This document shows positions 27,937 through 36,623 of a stretch of DNA of 64,000 nucleotides, in pieces. Position numbers and translations under genes: made by a program. The notes beneath the pieces were generated by a model, which had not been told where the DNA came from, did no database searches, and worked only from the letters and a program-made list of their open reading frames with translations. The first letter of the stretch is position 1. Each line of letters begins with the position of its first letter. Source of the DNA: Gloeocapsa sp. PCC 7428 (GTDB lineage: Bacteria > Cyanobacteriota > Cyanobacteriia > Cyanobacteriales > Chroococcidiopsidaceae); contig NC_019745.1 of NCBI RefSeq assembly GCF_000317555.1, positions 4,278,001-4,342,000 of the forward strand, in the 5' to 3' direction.

Positions 27937-30225
27937 ATGCGCACGAGCGAGCAAATTAAGGCAGAGATCGAGGATAAGTTTGGTTTTTTTCCACCATTCT
28001 TTAGTCCAGCACTGCATAACCCTCAGGTGTTGGAAAATTTATGGCAGCAAACCCTTATTGCTTATATCCATAATCCTTTATCTGCGGTCTTTAAGGAAAA
28101 GCTGAGTGCTTACCTGTCGCGCTTCTGTACTGTTCCTTACTGTATGGTGTGTCATAGCTGTACTTTACGCCCGTTGGGGATGAAAGCTGAGGAAGTCTTG
28201 CAGCTTTTGGATACGCCACCACCGAAGGTAGAAGAAATTGAATCGCACTTAAAGCGACTTGCCGCACATACGCAGTTAGATATTTTACCTGCGGCAAATT
28301 CAGAACTCGAAGAAAGTTTACTTGTTTGTGCCGTATTTATCTTTTTAGAAGGCGAAGCCGCAGAAAACTATCGCGCCCAGTTACGCCAAATTTTGGGAGC
28401 AAGTAATTATCAACACTTAGTTGCGTTTGTCGCCTATGTGAAAACTTGTCACGTGTGGATGGAAGCTAATCCTGAGGTTTCGTATGAAGCAGATAAACGC
28501 GTCTTGGATAACCTTGGTTATTTAATAGCCGATGAGCCAAGATTAAGCGAGTTTTTTCGGAATTATGCCACTAAAGTCAAACAAGAGCGGCAAACTCGTG
28601 CAGAACGTCAAGCAATTCTTGCCGAACGCCAACGTAATTTAGAAGTCTTACGAGAAAGTGAAGAGAAATATCGTAAGCTGGTGGAATTAATGCCGGATAC
28701 ACTGTTTGTCCAATGTGAAGGTAAGCTTGTCTTTGCTAACAGTGCAGCAGTAAAGCTACTTGGTGCTGAGAACGTAGAGCAATTAATTGGTCAACCAGTT
28801 TTAAATATTATTCACTCAGAAAGTCAACTCATTGCACAAGAACGAATGCAGGATCTTCAGGCGGGAAAATCTGCGCCGTTCATTGAGGAAAAGTTTGTGC
28901 GCTTAGATGGTAGTGTCGTCGATGTGGAAGTCGCGGCTTTTCCTTTTACTTACGGTGGGAAACCAGCAGCACAAGTCGTGGTGCGGGATATTAGTGTGCG
29001 CAAGCAAGCGGAACAAGAACGTGCAGAACTTCTTGCTAGCGAACAAGCCGCACGCGCTGAAGCTGAAAGTGCGAATCGCAGTAAGGATGAATTTTTAGCA
29101 ATCGTCTCGCACGAGTTGCGATCGCCACTGAATGCAATGCTTGGCTGGGCAAGATTACTGCGGACTCGTCAGTTTGATGCGACTACAATGGAGCGAGCCT
29201 TAGAAACGATTGAACGCAACGGTCAAGCACAATTACAATTACTCGAAGATTTACTTGATATGTCGCGGATTATTCGCGGCAAAATTCATCTTAATATTTG
29301 TACGGTTGATATTTTATCGGTGATTACGGCTGCCATCGAGACAGTACAACTTGCAGCCGATACAAAATCAATTGAATTAGTTTATGAGATCCCTTCCTCA
29401 TCTATTTTTGTCACCGGAGATTTTGCGCGGTTGCAACAGGTGATTTGGAATCTACTATCGAACGCGATTAAATTTACGCCGCATGGTGGGCGTATTACTG
29501 TGCGATCGCAACAAGTTGGTGCGGTTGTTCAAATCACAGTCAGCGACACAGGAAAAGGTATCAGTGCCGATTTCTTACCATTTGTGTTTGATCGGTTTCG
29601 CCAAGCTGATAACACAAGTAGCCGAGGTAATGGCGGCTTAGGTTTGGGACTTGCGATCGTTCGGCAATTAGTCGAACTGCATCACGGTCATGTTTACGCC
29701 GCTAGCCCTGGCGAAGGAAAAGGCGCTACGTTTATCGTTGAATTGCCACTGTGTATCCAGAATCAAGAATTAGTCAATGACAACAATGATAATAAATCAT
29801 CCTCGCTGATAGATACGGCAAACCCACTTACAGGATTGCACGTTCTTGTTGTTGATGATGAAGCGGATATTCGCGACTATGTGACAACTGTATTAGAAGA
29901 ATATGGCGCACGCGTGCAAGAAGTTGCTTCAGTAGATGCGGCACTCGATGCGATCAAACAATCACCGCCAGATATCCTTGTGAGCGATATTGGAATGCCG
30001 CAAGAAGACGGCTATAGTCTGATTCAAAAAGTTAGGGCATTAGCACCAGAGTGCGGGAAAAACATACCGGCGATCGCATTAACTGCCTACGCTAGAGACG
30101 AAGATCGTCAACGCGCTTTAGCCGCAGGGTTTCAACTTCATGCCACAAAACCGATTGAACCAGTACATCTCGTTGCTTCTGTTGCCAAATTAGTCAATCT
30201 CCTGCACGAAAAGAATTGCGAATAA
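27937..30225 (+). CDS. AhpD-like domain - PAS - histidine kinase - receiver hybrid
   Basis: 762 residues from the ATG at 27937. The first 180 residues are all-helical and carry the cysteine cluster RFCTVPYCMVCHSCTLRPLGM, like the CxxC active-site region of AhpD/carboxymuconolactone-decarboxylase proteins. A coiled coil, a PAS domain (about 235-350), HisKA (FLAIVSHELRSPLNAM), HATPase (VSDTGKGISADFLPFVFDRF and GLGLGLAIVRQL) and a C-terminal receiver (ILVSDIGMPQEDG) follow. No membrane helix is present, so sensing is cytosolic, perhaps of peroxide or redox state (inference). The final codons (LLHEKNCE and stop) fall inside repeat copy D. Confidence 0.88.
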   Translation: MRTSEQIKAEIEDKFGFFPPFFSPALHNPQVLENLWQQTLIAYIHNPLSAVFKEKLSAYLSRFCTVPYCMVCHSCTLRPLGMKAEEVLQLLDTPPPKVEEIESHLKRLAAHTQLDILPAANSELEESLLVCAVFIFLEGEAAENYRAQLRQILGASNYQHLVAFVAYVKTCHVWMEANPEVSYEADKRVLDNLGYLIADEPRLSEFFRNYATKVKQERQTRAERQAILAERQRNLEVLRESEEKYRKLVELMPDTLFVQCEGKLVFANSAAVKLLGAENVEQLIGQPVLNIIHSESQLIAQERMQDLQAGKSAPFIEEKFVRLDGSVVDVEVAAFPFTYGGKPAAQVVVRDISVRKQAEQERAELLASEQAARAEAESANRSKDEFLAIVSHELRSPLNAMLGWARLLRTRQFDATTMERALETIERNGQAQLQLLEDLLDMSRIIRGKIHLNICTVDILSVITAAIETVQLAADTKSIELVYEIPSSSIFVTGDFARLQQVIWNLLSNAIKFTPHGGRITVRSQQVGAVVQITVSDTGKGISADFLPFVFDRFRQADNTSSRGNGGLGLGLAIVRQLVELHHGHVYAASPGEGKGATFIVELPLCIQNQELVNDNNDNKSSSLIDTANPLTGLHVLVVDDEADIRDYVTTVLEEYGARVQEVASVDAALDAIKQSPPDILVSDIGMPQEDGYSLIQKVRALAPECGKNIPAIALTAYARDEDRQRALAAGFQLHATKPIEPVHLVASVAKLVNLLHEKNCE

Positions 30226-30375
30226 ATTCGCTACTCAATAAACCCTGTCCACCTCCGTGAACTACGGGTAAGACATACCTTACCTCCTCAAATCTATTAC
30301 TTTATAGTGTGCGCAGGCACACTTTGTTTGAGTAGCCCCGACTTCAGTCGAAGGGTATCTATGATTCATGCAGGA
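30199..30375 (-). repeat. Nested-hairpin element, copy D, overlapping kinase 3' end
   Basis: Copy of the family in minus orientation. Terminal repeats are CTCCTGCACGAAAAG at 30199 and TTCATGCAGGAA ending near 30375. Hairpin 2 is AGTGTGC (30306-30312) with GCACACT (30317-30323). Like copy C it carries the longer central module, including CCGT/ACGG and a TAAG..CTTA near-palindrome. The first 27 bp encode the last codons and stop of the hybrid kinase. Confidence 0.75.
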
Positions 30376-30379
30376 AGCC

Positions 30380-30407
30380 AGGGGTCAGAAGTCGGGGTTA
30401 GAGGTTG
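30380..30407. repeat. Degenerate heptad repeats next to copy D
   Basis: AGGGGTC, AGAAGTC, GGGGTTA and GAGGTTG follow in 7-bp register directly beside element D. Confidence 0.55.
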
Positions 30408-30430
30408 GTTGACGCAACAGTTTTGAGTTT

Positions 30431-32026
30431 CTATTGCTCTAATTTAGTTAAAGGATTCGGTTGTGTTTGCCCTGTTGCTTGCGGCACTACGGTTAAATAA
30501 GGGTTGAGTACGTCGCTTTCTACCCAACCAGAGTAATGCTTTAGTGTCGTAGCGTTTTCAGAAATTGCGAGTAGTTCTAGATCGCCGCGCATAGCGTTGA
30601 AATTGCTAGGGCGGTTTGGTTCTACATTCATACTAGATGCAATTCCGCGAGAACCACCGCCAAATTCATTTTGCGCCACTTCATCCCAGGCGCGGACAAA
30701 GCGATCGCCTTGCCAATGCCATTCAGATCCAACCCAATCAATCGCCGGTTTTCCTGGTCGAATCAACCTTGGAAATTGTGCAGGTCTTGCCCCTTCATTT
30801 AGCGTCACCGTAAAACCTGGCTGATAGCGAACTTCATAGCGACTTTGACGCGTTTGATAATCGAGGGGATGCGACCACAAAACTTCAACGTCTTCACCTT
30901 GAGTATTTGATAGCGTCGCCGCCGGAGTTTTTTCGAGCAATCCGCGATAAATTGGGACTTCTGAAGGAAGCTTCGCCATCAACGCAAATCGCCAACACGA
31001 CCAGCGATCGCGATTTTCAACAGCTTGCCATTGCACTTGACAAATGCCGTTTCCTGTGCCTACCCACAGCGTATCGCCTTCGACTTCAAGTTGCGTTGGA
31101 ATTGCTCCCACAAGCGGGCTATTGTGGACAGTGTAGGTGTTGAGATTCCTTGAACGAGGATTTGCTAAATTTGGGCGATAAGCAACTAGCCCATAGGCTG
31201 GAATATTCGGATTCCCTTCTCCACTGAGCTTGGTTCCTAACCATAATGTAGGCGCATTTTCATCGCCTGTCACGACGAGATCGGTAATTTGTTGTGAGGC
31301 AATTTCCTGGGGCTGAAATAACGTAAATTGATTAGTTTGCGGTTGGTAGCTGACAATTGTAGCGATACCGTTATTACCTTCGCCTTGCTCAAATGCGATC
31401 GCCCACCAAATACGTTGTCCATCAGTCACCGCAGCCGTTATTTGGGGAATACCCAGTTGTGTACCAATACTGGAAAATCCGTTTTGTACAGCAGATGCTT
31501 GTAAATCTTTGAGGGTATATAGGATTTTTTGCTGCGGTTGCTGACTGTCAGGAGTTATTAATTCAAATACAACTTTGTCGTTTTCTGGTGATACCTCTGG
31601 GCGCGATAAGCGATCGCCTTCACTCAAAGAGTAATTTGGTTCTAGTCGTACGCGATATTGATACATTCTGCCATCAACTGTAATAGATTTGAATGATGGA
31701 TTAATGATTTCTTTTACAGCTTCTGAGTAGTTTGATGGCGGTTGAAATTCATTCGGTAAAGTCCCTGCTTGTACAGTCCAACTGTTGTTGCTGCGACAAA
31801 ATACAAAATCATATTTTGTTGTTTGAAACTTTATTGTATTATTATCTTTAACAATGTTCCGAATCTGATAATTGGAAGATTCAAAGTAGCCTGTTTGTGG
31901 GTTTGGCTCTACTTGAACCGCTGCTGTAGATTGTGGACAGGAGTTAGTATTATTAGCTGATTGTGAGAGCGACGTACAAGCATTTAATAGCCAGACGACA
32001 CTTAATAATGTGATAAATTTCTTCAT
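30431..32026 (-). CDS. Lipoprotein with beta-propeller-like repeats, unknown function
   Basis: A 531-residue protein with a lipoprotein signal peptide: MKKFITLLSVVWLLNAC, with the lipobox cysteine at residue 17. The mature part contains repeats of the type TLWLGTKLSG and TLWVGTGNGICQVQW, similar to the periplasmic-propeller blades of two-component sensors (Reg_prop), suggesting a propeller. No enzyme motif was seen. It probably sits on the outer or plasma membrane facing the periplasm. It lies in the same direction as the 142-residue gene upstream, separated by a repeat-bearing gap. Confidence 0.65.
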   Translation of the reverse strand: MKKFITLLSVVWLLNACTSLSQSANNTNSCPQSTAAVQVEPNPQTGYFESSNYQIRNIVKDNNTIKFQTTKYDFVFCRSNNSWTVQAGTLPNEFQPPSNYSEAVKEIINPSFKSITVDGRMYQYRVRLEPNYSLSEGDRLSRPEVSPENDKVVFELITPDSQQPQQKILYTLKDLQASAVQNGFSSIGTQLGIPQITAAVTDGQRIWWAIAFEQGEGNNGIATIVSYQPQTNQFTLFQPQEIASQQITDLVVTGDENAPTLWLGTKLSGEGNPNIPAYGLVAYRPNLANPRSRNLNTYTVHNSPLVGAIPTQLEVEGDTLWVGTGNGICQVQWQAVENRDRWSCWRFALMAKLPSEVPIYRGLLEKTPAATLSNTQGEDVEVLWSHPLDYQTRQSRYEVRYQPGFTVTLNEGARPAQFPRLIRPGKPAIDWVGSEWHWQGDRFVRAWDEVAQNEFGGGSRGIASSMNVEPNRPSNFNAMRGDLELLAISENATTLKHYSGWVESDVLNPYLTVVPQATGQTQPNPLTKLEQ

Positions 32027-32040
32027 AGCATTAACTTTTC

Positions 32041-32100
32041 AAAGCGCTGGTGACTTTAGTCACCGCTAAATGAACAAAGTCCACGCAGGTGGACTAGTAC
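32041..32100. repeat. Nested-hairpin element, fragment G
   Basis: Two perfect hairpins lie side by side: GGTGACT (32049-32055) with AGTCACC (32058-32064), and AGTCCAC (32078-32084) with GTGGACT (32089-32095) around GCAG. The first corresponds to hairpin 1 of copies E and F with changed pairs; the second resembles the third hairpin of copy A. It is placed just upstream of the lipoprotein start. Confidence 0.6.
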
Positions 32101-32215
32101 GGTTTTAATTTAAGGTTATGATCGTGAGGTAGCAGAGAAGTGCTTTTTTTCAAATGCTCGGTTTGCACAATAAGCCTGACCTCTAACCTCTTTCTTAAAT
32201 ACATTGACAAGTTTT

Positions 32216-32644
32216 TTAGTCGCTTGGTTCCAATTGCAAGCGTTGTAATTCTTGTTGTAAAAATTTGCCCCACTCAGCGGCTAGGGGAATTTCTGTAAAG
32301 GGAATATGTATTCGTGTAGATGGTAGTAGAAATTCTAAAACAACGTCGCGACCTTTACGGGGTAAGTTATTGACATCGACAGCTTGATTATCAACTAATA
32401 GTTGAATTGATTGAACGTCTTTTAATGAAAAAGTTTCGAGTTCAATAAGCCCTTTTTGAGTTGGTTTTCCCCAGGTTAAATTTGTTCCTTTTTGACCCAA
32501 CACTGCATAGATATCGTATTTGGCACGCTCAAATTGTTCAGCCCATACGCGATAGTTTTCGACTTTTTGATATTCGTTTTTACCTTGCCACGCTAACCAA
32601 ATAAAGACAGCTAGCAGTGCTAACCACAAAATTCCGCGTTCCAT
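32216..32644 (-). CDS. Membrane-anchored protein of unknown function
   Basis: 142 residues with an N-terminal membrane anchor (about 4-20, ILWLALLAVFIWLAWQG) and a soluble domain rich in alternating strands (YDIYAVLGQKG, IELETFSLKDVQSIQLLVDN, RGRDVVLEFLLPS overall pattern). I recognise no named family; it resembles conserved cyanobacterial hypotheticals. It is divergent from the subtilase gene, with 128 bp between the two starts. Confidence 0.6.
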   Translation of the reverse strand: MERGILWLALLAVFIWLAWQGKNEYQKVENYRVWAEQFERAKYDIYAVLGQKGTNLTWGKPTQKGLIELETFSLKDVQSIQLLVDNQAVDVNNLPRKGRDVVLEFLLPSTRIHIPFTEIPLAAEWGKFLQQELQRLQLEPSD

Positions 32645-32772
32645 AATTCAAGTGTTCCGTATTTATACTTAATGAGCGCATTGACTCTCACACTGTAACT
32701 ATCTTGCAACATCAGGGCAAGAGCGCCGGTACATACGTTATGTTGATCGTAAAACTAGTGCCGAAGCAAGAT

Positions 32773-34539
32773 ATGAAAAAATTACTAGTAGGCTTGGTTT
32801 TAATTGGACTATGCTTTGGCTTGTTCAATTTCAAAGGCTTAGCAAGTCAGGGTGAATTTGAGGAAATTGTGCTGGACTTTCGGGAAGATATTCCGATATC
32901 CCAAATTGACAATCAACTCAGTGCGATCGCTCAACAATTTAACCTTGCCCCTCAATTAAATAGTATCTTTTCTAAACCAGATAATGTGTACATTGTCAAG
33001 GGAGATCGCGCAACACTCAAAGCACTGCGCAAGTCTTCTGCTGCCAAGTCAACTGAATATATTGAACCGAACTACATTTACAACGCTTTAGAAGTTCCCA
33101 ACGATCCAGACTATAACAAACAGTGGAATTTACGCTCTATTAAAGTCGAGTCAGCGTGGGATGAAACGAAAGGTCATGGTGTGACGGTTGCGGTCATTGA
33201 CACGGGTGTTTCTCCAGTTCCCGACTTAAAGCAAACCAAATTTGTGCGCGGGTATGACTTCGTGAACAACCGCGAAACGGCGACAGATGACAGCGGACAT
33301 GGAACGCACGTCGCGGGGACAATTGCCCAATCGACGAATAACAATTATGGCGTTGCAGGGATTGCTTATGAAGCAAATATTATGCCATTAAAAGTATTGA
33401 GTGCTTTTGGCGGTGGAACTGTTGCGGATATTGCCGAAGCGATTAAATTTGCGGCTGACCACAATGCGGATGTCATTAATATGAGTTTGGGTGGTGGTGG
33501 TGATAGCCACTTACTCAAAGATGCGATCGCTTATGCGCATCGTAAAGGTGTCGTTGTTGTCGCGGCTGCGGGTAATGCCAACAAAAATTCAGCTTCGTAT
33601 CCGGCGCGTTATCCTCACGTGATTGGTGTAGCCGCGCTCGATTCAGCGGGTGAAAAAGCGCCGTATTCTAACTTTGGTGCAGGTGTTGATATTTCTGCGC
33701 CTGGTGGTGTGGGTACGGGTGCAGGAGGGATTCTGCAAGAAACAATTAATTCTGAGGGACAAGCGATGTTTGTTTCTTTTCAAGGAACAAGTATGGCAGC
33801 CCCTCACGTTGCTGGTGTTGCGGCTTTAATCAAAGCAACTGGCGTTAAAGAACCAGATCAAGTGCGAAGTGTCTTGAAAAAATCCGCGATGCGCGTCAAA
33901 AATGATACTTTAAATCATTATGGTGCGGGACAACTTGATGCGGCAGCGGCGGTTAAACTTGCGGTACGCGGACAAATCAGTTTTCGCGATTTCTTCCGGT
34001 GGTTGCGTGACAGTGGCTATCTCAATCCGCGCTTTTGGATTGATGGCGGCGCGGTGGCGTTACTGCCGAAACTAGCTATGGTTTTGGGTTCTTATCTCCT
34101 CGCCTGGTTTTTACGCGTATACTTCCCGTTTACTTGGAGTTGGTCATTATTGGGTGGTTTAGTTGCTGGAAGTTCAGGGTTATTCTTCTTGCGCGGATTC
34201 TACATCTTTGATTTTCCGCAAGTTCCCTTCCGCATTATGGGCAGTTCAATTCCCGAAATGGGGAATGCGATCGCGGGTAACAATATCTTAAATCCCTTAT
34301 TCGCTAGCGTCCTGATTCCGTTTATCTTAGTCGCCCTCCTCTTGAATAAACCCACATGGAAGTGGTTTGCGATTGGTACGGCGTTAGGTGTTGCGGCGTG
34401 TTTAGGCGTGAATGCCGTTGTCTCACCTGCGGTTTGGGGCATGGGTAGCGGTGCGATCGCCCGTGTATTTCTGTTCATTAATGCTTTAATGTGTTACAGC
34501 CTCGCGCTATTAGCCATCAAAGTGGAGCGATCGACATGA
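32773..34539 (+). CDS. S8 subtilisin-like protease with C-terminal membrane domain
   Basis: 588 residues from the ATG at 32773, chosen over a 23-residue upstream extension because it begins a clear hydrophobic signal (MKKLLVGLVLIGLCFGLF). An inhibitor-type prodomain precedes the protease. The catalytic triad is complete: Asp in VAVIDTGVS, His in SGHGTHVAGTI and Ser in FQGTSMAAPHVAG. The last 170 or so residues form four or five membrane helices, unusual for a subtilase, which would tether the protease to a membrane. The stop overlaps the next ATG by 4 nt (ATGA). Confidence 0.9.
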   Translation: MKKLLVGLVLIGLCFGLFNFKGLASQGEFEEIVLDFREDIPISQIDNQLSAIAQQFNLAPQLNSIFSKPDNVYIVKGDRATLKALRKSSAAKSTEYIEPNYIYNALEVPNDPDYNKQWNLRSIKVESAWDETKGHGVTVAVIDTGVSPVPDLKQTKFVRGYDFVNNRETATDDSGHGTHVAGTIAQSTNNNYGVAGIAYEANIMPLKVLSAFGGGTVADIAEAIKFAADHNADVINMSLGGGGDSHLLKDAIAYAHRKGVVVVAAAGNANKNSASYPARYPHVIGVAALDSAGEKAPYSNFGAGVDISAPGGVGTGAGGILQETINSEGQAMFVSFQGTSMAAPHVAGVAALIKATGVKEPDQVRSVLKKSAMRVKNDTLNHYGAGQLDAAAAVKLAVRGQISFRDFFRWLRDSGYLNPRFWIDGGAVALLPKLAMVLGSYLLAWFLRVYFPFTWSWSLLGGLVAGSSGLFFLRGFYIFDFPQVPFRIMGSSIPEMGNAIAGNNILNPLFASVLIPFILVALLLNKPTWKWFAIGTALGVAACLGVNAVVSPAVWGMGSGAIARVFLFINALMCYSLALLAIKVERST

Positions 34540-34763
34540 GTACGACTGTTACAGGAACAATTCAACGCAGTGATATGGGTGCTGGGGCGTGGGCGCTAAC
34601 AGCAGACGACGGCACAACTTATGAACTTCATAACGCCCCGAAAGAATTGCTGCAACCAGGCAAAAAAGTCAAAGTCACAGGACAGATCCGCGAAGATGTG
34701 ATGACAATTGCAATGATTGGACCTGTCCTTGAAGTGCGATCGTTTGAACCTGTTAGCGATTAG
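34536..34763 (+). CDS. Small OB-fold-like protein
   Basis: 75 residues starting at the ATG that overlaps the subtilase stop (34536-34539), indicating translational coupling. The sequence TTVTGTIQRSDMGAGAW, then TYELHNAPKELLQPGKKVKV, then GQIREDVMTIAMIGPVLEV reads as the strand pattern of small OB-fold domains of the DUF5818 type. Function is unknown; the coupling points to a role with the protease. Its stop codon lies inside a heptad array. Confidence 0.65.
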   Translation: MSTTVTGTIQRSDMGAGAWALTADDGTTYELHNAPKELLQPGKKVKVTGQIREDVMTIAMIGPVLEVRSFEPVSD

Positions 34764-34773
34764 CAATTAGCAC
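34753..34773. repeat. Heptad array overlapping a stop codon
   Basis: Three consecutive 7-mers, TTAGCGA, TTAGCAA and TTAGCAC; the TAG of the second unit is the stop codon of the OB-like gene. Confidence 0.75.
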
Positions 34774-34778
34774 TTTAG

Positions 34779-35096
34779 CTAAACTGTTGTAGCATCTAAC
34801 ACGGCTTGCAACTTACTTCTAAATTCTCCCTTGGGATGACCGCCTTTGACTTCGCCTAAAATCTTAAATTCGCCTTCGGGGGAATCACAGATAAGATAGG
34901 TAGGCCATCCCATTTCTGCTTTGTCGGGATACTGCGTTAACAGAATCTTACGATACTTGCGATACGTCGCAGTGTCCTGCATCTTAACATCAATAAACTG
35001 TAATCCTAATTCCTCACTGACTTTTTGATCGTAAAACGACATTTTATGGCAAATTCCGCAATCTTCTGATGAAAACTTAATAACTGCTCGCTCCAT
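34779..35096 (-). CDS. Thioredoxin-like protein (CGIC)
   Basis: A 105-residue thioredoxin-fold protein with the active-site-like motif EDCGICHKM (C13 and C16) and the cis-proline segment MGWPTYLICD. The CGIC pair is not the classical CGPC, so the redox potential may differ. No signal peptide is present, so it is cytosolic. It converges on the OB-like gene, with 15 bp between stops. Confidence 0.82.
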   Translation of the reverse strand: MERAVIKFSSEDCGICHKMSFYDQKVSEELGLQFIDVKMQDTATYRKYRKILLTQYPDKAEMGWPTYLICDSPEGEFKILGEVKGGHPKGEFRSKLQAVLDATTV

Positions 35097-35130
35097 TATG
35101 GTTTATCCTCGTTGGTCAGAAATTGTGAAT

Positions 35131-35161
35131 TAAGTAGGTGGTACATAATTAAATATCACAC
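35131..35161 (+). repeat. TAAGTAGGTGG..CATAATTAAAT repeat, copy 1
   Basis: About 30 bp matching the segment at 49065-49095 apart from an insertion and single-base differences (TAAGTAGGTGG, CATAATTAAAT, TCACAC). It lies upstream of the thioredoxin-like gene. Confidence 0.7.
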
Positions 35162-35202
35162 TTGTTGAGAGCAGGTAACGGGTAATGTGTTGCTCAATAT
35201 TC

Positions 35203-35230
35203 TTACCAATTACCAGTTACCAATGACCAA
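35203..35230. repeat. Heptad repeat array (TTACCAA type)
   Basis: Four consecutive 7-mers: TTACCAA, TTACCAG, TTACCAA and TGACCAA. Confidence 0.75.
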
Positions 35231-35399
35231 GCTTTTAGTTACGTTTATTTTCACTTACTTACTTAAGTTATTTATTGTATACGTCTGAAGTAGCAGATTG
35301 CGCACTGCTCAATTCTCCACAATAGGGTATGCAACTGCGTGAAGGAAATAGGTAAGTTAAAAAAATAATGCTTATCTACTGCTAAGAGGAGAGTTTCAC

Positions 35400-36059
35400 G
35401 TGGTGCAAGCAGTAATTTTAGATGTTGATGGCACACTGGTGCTGAGTAATGATGCCCATGCGCAATCGTGGGTTGATGCGTTTGCAGAATATGGATATCA
35501 CATATCATTTGAACAAGTCCGACCGCTCATCGGAATGGGTGGCGATCAAGTCATACCGAGAATGGTACCAGGGTTGAATAAAGAAGAGGGTGATGGGAAA
35601 AAGATCTCTGAACGGCGCAAAGAACTGATTATCGAGAAGTATGGACCCAAGCTAGAAGCTGCTCCAGGTGCGCGAGAATTAGTACAGCGGATGAAGCAGC
35701 AAGGGTTAAAGTTGATTATTGCTAGTTCTGCGACAAGTCAAGAGTTAGAAGTTTTACTTAAAGCTGCGCAGGTAGATGACTTGCTCAATGAAGCAACGAC
35801 ATCGAGTGATGCTGAGGCTTCTAAACCAGAACCGGATATTGTCGAAGCTGCTTTAAGTAAGTTACAGGTACAACCTGATGCTGTGTTGATGCTAGGCGAT
35901 ACACCCTACGATATTCAAGCCGCGAGTGCAGCTGGTGTTGACACGATCGCAGTACGTTGCGGGGGGTTTGAAGATGCGCAACTCAAAGGCGCTAAAGCAA
36001 TTTATGACGACCCTGCGGATTTGCTTGCGCACTACGATGAGTCGCTTTTGAGTAAATAG
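35400..36059 (+). CDS. HAD-superfamily phosphatase (phosphoglycolate phosphatase/beta-PGM-like)
   Basis: 219 residues beginning at GTG, with a good AGAGGAG site 7-13 bp upstream. Motif I is AVILDVDGTLVLSN (nucleophile D9 and D11), motif II IIASSATSQ, motif III SKPEPDIV, and the motif IV aspartate lies in MLGDTPYDIQAA. The helical cap (about 18-85) is of the beta-phosphoglucomutase/Gph class. The substrate is probably a small phosphate ester; not determined. Confidence 0.87.
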   Translation: MVQAVILDVDGTLVLSNDAHAQSWVDAFAEYGYHISFEQVRPLIGMGGDQVIPRMVPGLNKEEGDGKKISERRKELIIEKYGPKLEAAPGARELVQRMKQQGLKLIIASSATSQELEVLLKAAQVDDLLNEATTSSDAEASKPEPDIVEAALSKLQVQPDAVLMLGDTPYDIQAASAAGVDTIAVRCGGFEDAQLKGAKAIYDDPADLLAHYDESLLSK

Positions 36060-36557
36060 TAGTATCACGGGTAATAGGTCATAAGTCATTGCTAATTAGA
36101 TACTCTGAGGCGTAAGTATTTATTGTCGCCGGCTCAGTTTTGAGTTGCCGAAGTACTAGCAGTGCATCGATGCCTATTGCTTTGAGTACATAAAAGGTTT
36201 CTTTGCTTAAATCAATTGACATATTTACAGTCGCGATCGCTGATTCAACCTTGATCATCGTGCGTAAGAATTCGCCTCACCAACAAAGTGCGAATTCTCT
36301 ACGCAGTAGCTAACACAAAAATATTCTCTTTGCAAGCGAAAACACACTGAGATCTTGAATAAGATTGTTGCAGGTAACGAAATCACTTCAGAAGATTTAC
36401 GCTCAAAATAATTAAACTGTGTAGATATGCTTAATGAAACAATATGAAATAATTATTAAGAGGAAAATGTTATTAATTAACAATTATAGACTGAATGAGC
36501 ATCCAGAGAAAATCAGACTTATAGAACAAAACTTAGGAGAAATCCTAAAGCCTACTA
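36060..36557. other. 498-bp gap before the DUF4118 kinase
   Basis: Contains a possible 59-codon frame (see 36079-36258) and an A/T-rich part (36400-36540) likely to hold the kinase promoter. An inverted repeat GAATTCGC...GCGAATTC is visible around 36269-36297. No clear tRNA or terminator. Confidence 0.5.
36079..36258 (-). CDS. Possible small protein, 59 aa
   Basis: An open frame from the ATG at 36256-36258 to the TGA at 36079-36081 on the minus strand. The product begins MIKVESAIATVNMSIDLSKE and continues with a helix-rich stretch (ETFYVLKAIGIDALLVLRQL). Composition looks protein-like, but I recognise no family and see no strong ribosome binding site. It may be a fragment of an older gene. 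Confidence 0.3.
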   Translation of the reverse strand: MIKVESAIATVNMSIDLSKETFYVLKAIGIDALLVLRQLKTEPATINTYASEYLISNDL

Positions 36558-36623
36558 TTGATGCATATCTGCATCAAAGTGCTGCTAACAAAAGTTGTTA
36601 GTCGTGCTACTAAAGCTAGTTAT

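Larger units (their letters stand above)
35097..35399. other. Intergenic region with two repeat types
   Basis: 303 bp between divergent genes. It contains the TAAGTAGGTGG repeat (about 35131-35161) and an exact heptad array at 35203-35230. An AGAGGAG ribosome binding site precedes the GTG of the HAD gene. No gene seen. Confidence 0.6.
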
